Assembly (NCBI GenBank): GCA_009785045.1
Contig: WQXC01000100.1
Location: 1 to 5,836, forward strand
Direction: 5' to 3'
Length of the DNA: 5,836 nucleotides
Source: Treponema sp.
GTDB taxonomy: Bacteria; Spirochaetota; Spirochaetia; Treponematales; Breznakiellaceae
Shown here piece by piece: positions 1 to 5,463 of this stretch; position 1 is the stretch's first letter, and each line of letters opens with the position of its first letter. The position numbers and the translations under genes are program-made. The notes under the pieces are model-generated. The model ran no database searches, was not told the DNA's origin, and saw only the letters and a list, made by a program, of their open reading frames with translations.

Positions 1-90
1 AATATTTGAAGCTTTTTCATTATATCTTTAATATACACTATTTTTCCCAATAACGTTGGATTTTATCCTATTTTTTCCATTTTTAATGTT

Positions 91-119
91 TTGTCAAGAT
101 ATTGTTTATTTGATATAAT
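91..119 (+). promoter_or_regulatory. Strong sigma70-type promoter of the rsmE operon
   Basis: The -35 box TTGTCA (91-96) matches TTGACA at five of six positions. A 17-base spacer leads to a perfect -10 TATAAT (114-119), preceded by TG at 111-112, which makes an extended -10. With normal spacing the transcript starts near base 126, which is the first base of the GTG start codon of rsmE. No Shine-Dalgarno-like purine run precedes that codon. The sequence therefore predicts a leaderless mRNA. The boxes are read directly; the start point is inferred from spacing. Confidence 0.85.
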
Positions 120-137
120 ATTCCTGTGAATATTATA
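114..137. promoter_or_regulatory. Perfect 24-bp palindrome over the -10, +1 and start codon of rsmE (candidate operator)
   Basis: The left arm TATAATATTC (114-123) and right arm GAATATTATA (128-137) are exact reverse complements, separated by CTGT. The dyad contains the -10 hexamer and is centred on the predicted transcription start at about 126. Only the right half would be transcribed, so it cannot work as a full RNA hairpin in the leaderless mRNA, and a role as a DNA-binding site for a dimeric repressor is more likely. The protein that would bind is unknown. Since the operon encodes Fe-S assembly genes, an iron, redox or Fe-S-responsive repressor is a possibility, but this is only inference. 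Confidence 0.6.
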
Positions 138-890
138 CTGTTTGAAGAACATGAATTGGGACGTAATATTTCCCGTCGGGATGAGCGGACTATCCATCTT
201 TTAAAGGTTCTCCATAAAAAACCAGGCGATGAATTTGATGCTGGTATTCTGGGCAGCCATAGCTGCCCTTGTGGAATGAAAGGAACCGGCAGAATCGAAA
301 AAATCAACCTGGATGGCTCGATTTTTGTCACCATTAATGCCTCCCAGCCGCCTGCACCCCGCCTTCGGTTAAGAATGGCTGTCTCTTTTGTGCGCCCAAT
401 CCAGCTTCGCAGAATATTCCGGGCTCTTTCCAATATTGGAGTATCTGCAATCGATCTTGCGGGAACCGATCTTGGCGAAAAAAGTTACCGCGATACCAAA
501 CTGCTGGAAGACGGCGGGGCGCATGCTGCGTTAATCGAAGGCGCTGTCCAGGCGCGTGATACCCAAATACCGGCTTTTTCGGTTTATGATGATTTTGGAA
601 AATGGCTTGGCGCGCGTCCCTGGGAAAAGACAGAGGGTAGCCGTGTACCGCTTTTAATTGCGATGGACAATGTTAGGGCAGAAGGTTCTCTTTTTAACAT
701 TTCTCCGTCAAGCCGTCCTGCAGTAATTGCAATTGGTCCCGAAAGAGGCTGGTCGGATTGTGAGCGGGAACAGTTCGAAAAGGCAGGCTTCCTGCGGTTG
801 TCCATGGGAGATCGCGCGCTGCGTACAGAAACAGCCTGTGTGGCGGCTGCAGCGCTTGCAATGGAAAAAATACAGGAGTTTAGAATATGA
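126..890 (+). CDS. rsmE: 16S rRNA (uracil-1498-N3)-methyltransferase RsmE
   Basis: This 254-residue protein has the usual length and layout of RsmE, a cytosolic SPOUT-family enzyme that methylates N3 of U1498 in 16S rRNA using S-adenosylmethionine. The N-terminal PUA-like part carries HLLKVLHKKPGDEF (residues 24-37). The C-terminal SPOUT knot shows LLIAMDNVRAEGS (176-188), the SAM-loop sequence IAIGPERGWSDCERE (201-215) and MGDRALRTETA (227-237). The usual GPEGG appears as GPERG, which I recall as a known variant. The start is GTG at 126; there is no ribosome-binding site, and the promoter predicts transcription from this very base. A short loop, SHSCPCGMKGTG (44-55), in the PUA part holds a Cys-Pro-Cys motif that I do not recognise as standard. 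The gene overlaps the next by ATGA and is the first of the operon. Confidence 0.93.
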   Translation: MNIILFEEHELGRNISRRDERTIHLLKVLHKKPGDEFDAGILGSHSCPCGMKGTGRIEKINLDGSIFVTINASQPPAPRLRLRMAVSFVRPIQLRRIFRALSNIGVSAIDLAGTDLGEKSYRDTKLLEDGGAHAALIEGAVQARDTQIPAFSVYDDFGKWLGARPWEKTEGSRVPLLIAMDNVRAEGSLFNISPSSRPAVIAIGPERGWSDCEREQFEKAGFLRLSMGDRALRTETACVAAAALAMEKIQEFRI

Positions 891-1687
891 ATCAGGAAAA
901 AGTAAAACAAAAACTGCTAAGTATCGAAGATGCGCCTCTTGAGTTTTCTCTTGTTTTTTCCGGTAAAAAAAGTAAAAAAGTGAACGGGCTTTATAAACCC
1001 GGCTCAAGGGAAATAATTATTCATAACCGGAATTTTCAGCCGGACGATGCAGGGCAAAACCTTTTATTGTATACTGCTATCCATGAATATGCGCATCATT
1101 TACATGCCTGCTCGCGCGGAGGCACCCTTTCGCCAAGAGCGCATAACAGTGAATTCTGGGCAATTTTCCATGCGCTGCTTGAAAAAGCAGAAAAGAAAAA
1201 AGTATACAGCGATGTATTTGCAGTTTCGCCGGAACTTTTAAAACTTACAGATGTTATACGCAACAAGTACCTTAAAAATAACGGTGAACTTGTAAAAGAA
1301 ATGGGTAAACATTTAATTAAAGCCCACGATCTTTGCACTGGAATCGGTGTGCGGTTCGAAGACTATGTCGACAGGATGCTTCGTATTCCCAGAACTGCGG
1401 CTAACATGGCAATGAAAATGTTTGAGTATGACATTGCTCCGGAAGTCGGCGCTGACAATATGCGTTTTCTTGCGGGAATACGCGACGGCGACGAACGTCA
1501 GGCAGCAGAAACTGCTCTTCTTAAAGGCAAGAGCCCTGATACTGTAAAGATTCAAGTGCGCGGGAAAGATAAAGAAGAAGACCCTGTTGTAATGCTGGAA
1601 AAAGAGAAACTCAGGCTGGAAAGGACAATTGCCACTTTGAGTAAACGGCTGGAAGAAGTTAAAAAGGAAATAAAAGAAAAGAAATGA
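887..1687 (+). CDS. HExxH zinc-metalloprotease-like protein with helical C-terminal region and coiled coil
   Basis: This 266-residue cytosolic protein belongs to no named family that I can assign. Its clearest motif is HEYAHH at residues 66-71, inside a hydrophobic helix (LLLYTAIHEYAHHLH), followed by AHNSEFWAIF (85-94). The pair HExxH plus H-x-x-E-F-W resembles SprT/WLM-type zincins, in which the downstream His (here H86) is the third zinc ligand and E67 the catalytic base. Residues 134-225 are mostly helical and contain IPRTAANMAMKMF (167-179), which could be part of a helix-turn-helix or a protein-binding module; this is not established. Residues 236-266 form a Lys/Glu-rich coiled coil. 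There is no signal peptide or membrane segment. ATG 887 follows AGGAG (874-878) by 8 bases and overlaps the rsmE stop; the 3' end overlaps nifS by 4 bases. Translational coupling is likely. Protease activity and substrate are unknown. Confidence 0.85.
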   Translation: MNQEKVKQKLLSIEDAPLEFSLVFSGKKSKKVNGLYKPGSREIIIHNRNFQPDDAGQNLLLYTAIHEYAHHLHACSRGGTLSPRAHNSEFWAIFHALLEKAEKKKVYSDVFAVSPELLKLTDVIRNKYLKNNGELVKEMGKHLIKAHDLCTGIGVRFEDYVDRMLRIPRTAANMAMKMFEYDIAPEVGADNMRFLAGIRDGDERQAAETALLKGKSPDTVKIQVRGKDKEEDPVVMLEKEKLRLERTIATLSKRLEEVKKEIKEKK

Positions 1688-2853
1688 GAAAAGTATACAT
1701 CGATTACAATGCAACAACCCTGCTTAGATCAGAGGTAAAGGCATCCATAATAGAAGATTTGGAAATATTCGGAAATGCATCAAGTATGCATGCATCAGGA
1801 AGACTGGCTCATACAAGAGTAGAGCAGGCAAGGGAAGCTGTCGCCGGATTAATTGGTGCAAAAAACGGTAAAATTATTTTTACATCAGGCGGATCAGAGG
1901 CAAATAACACAATCTTTCATACCATGCGCGGCTTGATTGAATGTCCCGCTCTTAATAAATTTTCAGAACGTAACGAGTTTTTAACTACTGCCATAGAACA
2001 CCCATGTGTTATTAACTCTGCTTTAAATTTAAAAAGATCCGGTTTTAAAGTAATTATTCTGCCTGTAGATGAATACGGTAAATTAAAAATGGATGAACTT
2101 GAAAAAGCGCTGGGTGATAAAACGCTCTTTGTTTCGGTTATGGCGGCTAACAATGAAATTGGGACAGTACAGGATATTAAAAAAATAACAGCTCTTGTTA
2201 AAAATGCCGGAGCATTCATGCATATAGACGCAGTTCAGGCTGTAGGGAAAATACCGCTGAATGCAGATGAACTGGGAGTGGATTATCTTACAGTTTCTGC
2301 GCATAAGATTTACGGGCCAAAGGGAGTAGGCGCTTTATATGTAAAAAAAGGTTCTCCTTTGCTTCCGCTGGTTCACGGAGGACACCAGGAAGACGGTCTT
2401 AGGGCAGGCACTTATAATAATTTGGGCATTCTTGGTTTTGGCAAAGCTGCGGAGTTATCTGCCGCAGAGATTGAAAAATACGGCAAAGAAATGGCAATAC
2501 TCCGCGATAAATTGCGCCGGGGATTACTTGAAAAAATTCCAAATATTAAAATAAACGGACACCCAACGGACGTACTTCCAAATACATTGAATGTTTCATT
2601 TCCCGGCGCGGAAGGCGAAGCGATTCTTCTTTCGATGGATATGCAGGGAATAGAAGCTTCTACCGGTTCTGCATGCGCATCCGGAAACCTTGAACCTTCG
2701 CATGTGCTTATGGCAGTCGGTGCAGGCCCTGAATTTGCGCATGGTTCAATCCGGTTCAGCCTGGGGTGGGGGATTACAGAAAGTGATATTGATTATATAA
2801 TTGAAGTGCTTCCGCCGGTTATAACACGGTTAAGAGCAATGTCTACAATATAA
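1684..2853 (+). CDS. nifS: Cysteine desulfurase, NifS/IscS family
   Basis: This 389-residue PLP enzyme has a full-length class-V aminotransferase fold. It converts L-cysteine to alanine and an enzyme persulfide that feeds Fe-S cluster assembly. Visible landmarks in order are IDYNATT (6-12), TSGGSEANN (67-75), EHPCV with PLP-stacking H106, NNEIGTVQ (156-163), HIDAVQAVGK (180-189) with D182 and Q185 contacting PLP, VSAHKIYGPKG (204-214) with the Schiff-base lysine K208, GGHQEDGLRAGT (232-243), and STGSACASG (326-334) with the sulfur-accepting C331. All expected catalytic residues are present. ATG 1684 overlaps the previous stop in an ATGA arrangement, and only weak purine-rich sequence lies upstream (AAGGA at 1664-1668, rather distant), so expression probably depends on coupling. 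The next gene is its scaffold partner. Annotation as iscS is equally possible; the NIF-like partner favours nifS. Confidence 0.95.
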   Translation: MRKVYIDYNATTLLRSEVKASIIEDLEIFGNASSMHASGRLAHTRVEQAREAVAGLIGAKNGKIIFTSGGSEANNTIFHTMRGLIECPALNKFSERNEFLTTAIEHPCVINSALNLKRSGFKVIILPVDEYGKLKMDELEKALGDKTLFVSVMAANNEIGTVQDIKKITALVKNAGAFMHIDAVQAVGKIPLNADELGVDYLTVSAHKIYGPKGVGALYVKKGSPLLPLVHGGHQEDGLRAGTYNNLGILGFGKAAELSAAEIEKYGKEMAILRDKLRRGLLEKIPNIKINGHPTDVLPNTLNVSFPGAEGEAILLSMDMQGIEASTGSACASGNLEPSHVLMAVGAGPEFAHGSIRFSLGWGITESDIDYIIEVLPPVITRLRAMSTI

Positions 2854-2867
2854 ATTAAGGAATTAAT

Positions 2868-3461
2868 ATGTCGGACTGGCTTTATTCAGATATTGTAAAA
2901 GATCATTTTACGAATCCCCGAAATGTGCTTTTGGAAGATGAGGTTAGCTTTGCGCCGGATGCAAAAGGGCAGACAGGAAATATCAAATGCGGAGATCAAA
3001 TGCTGATGCTCCTTAAAATTAAAGACGATATTATTACCGATGTGCGCTGGAAAACATACGGCTGCGCAAGTGCAATTGCTTCTACCAGTATGTTGTCGGA
3101 AACAATAAAGGGAATGAAGATAGAAGACGCGTATAAAATCCGCCCGGAAGATCTTGTTGCAAAATTAGGCGGACTTCCAAGTTTTAAAATACATTGCTCT
3201 GTTCTGGGCGATAAAGCTCTAAGAGAAGCAATTAATAATTATCTTGATAAAACCGGAAGATCCGGAATTTTTAAAGAAGAAACAGTAATTATATGTAATT
3301 GCCTTGGTATTACAGATAAAGATATAGAAACTGCTTTCCAAAACGGAGCGCGAAGCTGGGAACAGCTCCAACAGGCTACAAAAATCGGTACAGTCTGCGG
3401 CGGCTGCAAAGAAAAAGCCGTGGAATTGCTCCACGGCTTTGAACACATTTACGGCGAATAA
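2868..3461 (+). CDS. nifU: NifU-like Fe-S scaffold: IscU domain plus BFD-like [2Fe-2S] domain
   Basis: This 197-residue protein receives sulfur from NifS and builds Fe-S clusters in the cytosol. Residues 1-128 are an IscU-type scaffold with cluster ligands C41 (KCGDQM, with the conserved D43), C66 (YGCASAIASTSM) and C110 (IHCSVL). A short linker leads to a BFD-like domain (about 140-190) with C143 and C145 (ICNCLG) and C177 and C180 (VCGGC), which should bind a permanent [2Fe-2S] cluster. Classical nitrogen-fixation NifU has a third, C-terminal Nfu domain; here the protein stops just after the BFD domain. The HscA-recognition motif LPPVK of IscU reads LPSFK (103-107), so Hsp70 chaperone use may differ. 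The start follows AAGGA (2857-2861) by 6 bases, 14 bases after nifS. The last codons carry the terminator of the opposing gene. Confidence 0.95.
   Translation: MSDWLYSDIVKDHFTNPRNVLLEDEVSFAPDAKGQTGNIKCGDQMLMLLKIKDDIITDVRWKTYGCASAIASTSMLSETIKGMKIEDAYKIRPEDLVAKLGGLPSFKIHCSVLGDKALREAINNYLDKTGRSGIFKEETVIICNCLGITDKDIETAFQNGARSWEQLQQATKIGTVCGGCKEKAVELLHGFEHIYGE
3408..3440 (-). terminator. Intrinsic terminator of the P83/100 gene, embedded in the nifU coding sequence
   Basis: An 11-bp perfect inverted repeat (AAAGCCGTGGA at 3414-3424 and TCCACGGCTTT at 3430-3440) encloses the loop ATTGC. Read on the minus strand, the stem runs into a U-rich tract (UUUUU C UUU, 3416 down to 3408), as expected of an intrinsic terminator, and it begins about 34 bases after the P83/100 stop. 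On the plus strand the stem is followed only by TTTGAACAC, a poor U-tract, and release there would remove the nifU stop codon at 3459. It is therefore mainly a minus-strand terminator, lying over codons 183-191 of nifU. Confidence 0.8.
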
Positions 3462-3473
3462 TCCGCCGGGATG

Positions 3474-5039
3474 TTATTGTATCTCTGCCAAGTTCGCCGG
3501 GTTTAATATCAATGCAGAACCGTTCTCACGCTGAGTTAAAAGGCGTCCCTGCTGAATTGTTACAGAAGCATCTGTATGTATTTTTACTGCAGACTTGGCT
3601 TGTAACTCAAGATTAGTGTTAAAACGGCCAAGGTAACTATCACTGCCGTCTGCCAGTATTGCGTAAAGATCACTTCCGTTTACCCATAGTAAACTGCCAG
3701 TTCTTATATCATCATTACCCTGTCTTGCCATTTCCAGACTGTTCTGATTCAGCTCGATTAAGCGTACTGCTCCCTGACCTACATTTTCGCCGGCAATTGC
3801 AAGAATCCTGCCGCCGATAAACGTTACTGTTCTTACATGAACAGTATTTAGAGGAGATCGCCTTATTTCATTTCCGTTTGTCGGATTTAAACGGACAAGT
3901 CTTCCCATGCTTGGGTTTGTTCTTTCTATAGTAATGCCAAATACACCGCCGGTTTCCTGAGCAATTACATTCTGCTGATCTCTTGCAATATCCTGGCGTC
4001 CTTGCTGCGCATCATCGCGGCGCTGCTCGGCAAAATCCTCAAGTCTTTGAGCTTCTTCGCGGCGCTCTTCAAGTTCTTCTTCGCGCCTGTCAAGTTCCTC
4101 ATCTTTTTTATCAAGATCTTCCTGCGCCTGTCTGGCTTCTTCTTCAGTTATCCTTCCAGCCTGCTGGTCGTCCTGTACTCTTTGTCTTTCCTGTTCTGTC
4201 TGTCTTCTTTCTTCGGTTACACGTCTTTCTTCCTGTCTTATTTCCTGACGATCTCTTTGCGCCTGACGTTCGGCTTGATCAGCTTCGCGTTCCTGCAGGT
4301 CAACCATCTGCTGCCGCTGAGGAATGCCCTGATCATCTTCTCTGCGCATTTCTTCTACAACTCTCCTGTCGGAAATTGTAGAAGTATCAATGGAACTAAG
4401 TCCGCCATGACCAAGAGGGATAACAATTAAAGTTCTTCCCGGCCATTCATCGTAACGGATGGAAAGACCTACCTTGTCTCTTGTAAGGTGTCCCATTACC
4501 TGGTTTTTATATCGATTTACAAAGTAATCCCAATTACCGCGGTATACAGCATTGTAAACAGTGATATATTCAGCAAGCAGAGCAGCATCCCTTTCGGAAT
4601 AACTGTATGCCGCCTGCAGGTAACCCTGAATAATTACGCGCAGGTTACGGATATGATCTACACCTGTATCGACGCCAAGACCTATAATATCTGCATCAAT
4701 TTTATTTTCTTCCGGACCAGAAACACAATGAATTACAAAATATCGGTTCAATGCGCCGATTTCAAATTTATACGAATATGTTCTTCTCTGTTCGGTTGAT
4801 AAACCTGCCAAAGTAGGCGCGATACCTCTTTCTCTTTCGGCTATCTGCTGTCCAAGCCCTACGCCGATTTGACGGATTTCTTCCCTTGTGTTTAATCTGG
4901 CATGCGGACCTTCATAGTTAATGAATACGACCGGCGGTAGATCCTGTAACTCGTCCCGGTTAACCTGGGCATTTCCTGTCACAGCGACAGCGGCAAAAAT
5001 GATAATGGCTATTATTACTCTGTATTTTGGCATTTTCAT
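3474..5039 (-). CDS. P83/100-family exported protein (spirochaetal antigen family)
   Basis: This 521-residue protein resembles Borrelia P83/100 and its treponemal relatives, a family of immunogenic exported proteins whose biochemical role is unknown. Residues 1-24 look like a Sec signal peptide: basic MKMPKYR, hydrophobic VIIAIIIFAAVAV, and probable cleavage after GNA; there is no lipobox Cys. Residues 36-210 form the conserved globular part (VVFINYEGP, IRNLRVIIQGYLQAAYSY, LAEYITVYNAVYRGNWDYF, VGLSIRYDEWPGRTLIVIPLG). Residues 227-360 are an extremely charged Arg/Glu/Gln/Asp helix, a coiled coil or single alpha-helix, with almost no lysine. Residues 364-521 are beta-rich, with repeated strand-turn units (LWVNGSDLYAILADGSDSYLGRF) suggesting beta-propeller-like blades. 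ATG 5039 follows AGGAG (minus strand, 5051-5047) by 7 bases; ATG 5033 is a less likely start. The product is probably periplasmic. The gene stands alone and converges on nifU. Confidence 0.9.
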   Translation of the reverse strand: MKMPKYRVIIAIIIFAAVAVTGNAQVNRDELQDLPPVVFINYEGPHARLNTREEIRQIGVGLGQQIAERERGIAPTLAGLSTEQRRTYSYKFEIGALNRYFVIHCVSGPEENKIDADIIGLGVDTGVDHIRNLRVIIQGYLQAAYSYSERDAALLAEYITVYNAVYRGNWDYFVNRYKNQVMGHLTRDKVGLSIRYDEWPGRTLIVIPLGHGGLSSIDTSTISDRRVVEEMRREDDQGIPQRQQMVDLQEREADQAERQAQRDRQEIRQEERRVTEERRQTEQERQRVQDDQQAGRITEEEARQAQEDLDKKDEELDRREEELEERREEAQRLEDFAEQRRDDAQQGRQDIARDQQNVIAQETGGVFGITIERTNPSMGRLVRLNPTNGNEIRRSPLNTVHVRTVTFIGGRILAIAGENVGQGAVRLIELNQNSLEMARQGNDDIRTGSLLWVNGSDLYAILADGSDSYLGRFNTNLELQAKSAVKIHTDASVTIQQGRLLTQRENGSALILNPANLAEIQ

Positions 5040-5046
5040 AACATGG

Positions 5047-5088
5047 CTCCTGATACTAGATTATAGTATATTTTTTATGAATTTGGAA
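5047..5088 (-). promoter_or_regulatory. Putative promoter and ribosome-binding site of the P83/100 gene
   Basis: On the minus strand a perfect -10 TATAAT lies at 5065-5060. The hexamer 17 bases upstream (TTCCAA, 5088-5083) matches the -35 consensus poorly, and an A-rich run lies in the spacer. Transcription would start near 5053, leaving a leader of only about 14 bases that still includes AGGAG (5051-5047). Unlike the two other promoters in the window, this one serves a gene with a clear Shine-Dalgarno sequence. Confidence 0.5.
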
Positions 5089-5124
5089 TAGTGATAAAAA
5101 ATTCAAGATTTTTCGTATTTTCTC

Positions 5125-5153
5125 TTGACATTTTTTTATCCTTGTAATACAAT
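5125..5153 (+). promoter_or_regulatory. Consensus sigma70-type promoter of the toxin-antitoxin operon
   Basis: A perfect -35 TTGACA (5125-5130), a 17-base spacer and -10 TACAAT (5148-5153, five of six matches) place the transcription start at 5160-5161. The antitoxin ATG is at 5161 and no Shine-Dalgarno sequence precedes it, so the mRNA is predicted to be leaderless. This also shows that the TTG at 5125, in frame with the antitoxin, is the -35 box rather than a start codon. Confidence 0.85.
5142..5152. promoter_or_regulatory. Candidate autoregulatory operator of the toxin-antitoxin operon
   Basis: TTGTA-A-TACAA is an exact 11-bp palindrome about a central base and overlaps the -10 box. The heptamer TGTAATA also occurs twice in direct orientation, at 5143-5149 and 5155-5161, 12 bases apart. 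Ribbon-helix-helix antitoxins commonly repress their own promoter by binding short repeated or palindromic sites, so this is a reasonable operator, but the sites are short and AT-rich and could be chance. Confidence 0.4.
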
Positions 5154-5160
5154 CTGTAAT

Positions 5161-5463
5161 ATGAGTGTTTTAGTAGCCGCCAGACCAGGCAAAAGTAGAA
5201 ATGATGTAATTACCACCGCCAGGCTCCCTATAGAAACAAGGAACAAGCTTGTTGTCCTTTCCAGGGTCAAAAACAAGTCTAAATCCGAGATTATCATTGA
5301 AGCGCTGGATAAATACTACGAAAATGTAGAAGAAGAAGGGATAGACTCTTATACCCTGGGTTTACCGTATTTTGGCAAATATGGTTCTGGAATTGGTGAT
5401 CTTTCGACCACCTATAAACAACGTTTTAGAGAGTATCTACGTGAACGACAGAATTCTTATTGA
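5161..5463 (+). CDS. Ribbon-helix-helix (CopG-like) antitoxin
   Basis: This 100-residue protein has an N-terminal ribbon-helix-helix fold: the strand DVITTARLP (15-23) for DNA contacts, helix IETRNKLVVLSRVKN (24-38), a turn with KSKS, and helix EIIIEALDKYYENVEEEG (43-60). The C-terminal part, TLGLPYFGKYGSGIGDLSTTYKQRFREYLRER (65-96), resembles tails of antitoxins paired with PIN toxins, where this region wraps and inhibits the toxin. It would dimerise, neutralise the downstream PIN protein and repress the operon. The ATG at 5161 is chosen because the promoter predicts transcription from that base; the residues upstream would be encoded by promoter sequence. The toxin start lies inside its last codons, a coupling common in type II systems. 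No specific family symbol can be assigned. Confidence 0.85.
   Translation: MSVLVAARPGKSRNDVITTARLPIETRNKLVVLSRVKNKSKSEIIIEALDKYYENVEEEGIDSYTLGLPYFGKYGSGIGDLSTTYKQRFREYLRERQNSY

Noticed and set aside
1..20. Possible start of a minus-strand gene running off the left edge (ATG at 20, M-K-K-L-Q-I).
   Set aside because: Only six codons are visible, with a weak AAAG as the sole ribosome-binding candidate and no promoter with acceptable spacing, so it cannot be supported.
708..1007. Minus- and plus-strand open frames spanning the rsmE/metalloprotease junction.
   Set aside because: They overlap two well-supported genes, lack ribosome-binding sites and show no recognisable domains.
1773..1800. Direct repeat ATGCATCA in the 5' part of nifS.
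   Set aside because: It encodes N-A-S-S-M-H-A-S-G, the conserved family sequence, and needs no other explanation.
3253..3272. Hairpin CCGGA-AGA-TCCGG followed by AATTTTT at the boundary between the IscU and BFD domains of nifU, a possible internal terminator yielding a scaffold-only product.
   Set aside because: The stem is only 5 bp with a 3-base loop and the U-tract is separated by AA; this is easily chance in AT-rich coding DNA.
3452..3468. Inverted repeat CGGCG / CGCCG around the nifU stop codon as a plus-strand terminator.
   Set aside because: A 5-bp stem with no following T-run (GGATGTTATTG) does not make an intrinsic terminator.
3983..4430. Two long plus-strand open frames rich in Phe, Leu and Ser opposite the P83/100 gene.
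   Set aside because: They are antisense to the Arg/Glu/Gln-rich helix, whose codons read backwards as hydrophobic residues; they have no ribosome-binding site and no family resemblance.
5079..5104. Inverted repeat GAATTT / AAATTC in the divergent intergenic region.
   Set aside because: Six-base AT-rich arms with a 14-base gap are expected by chance.
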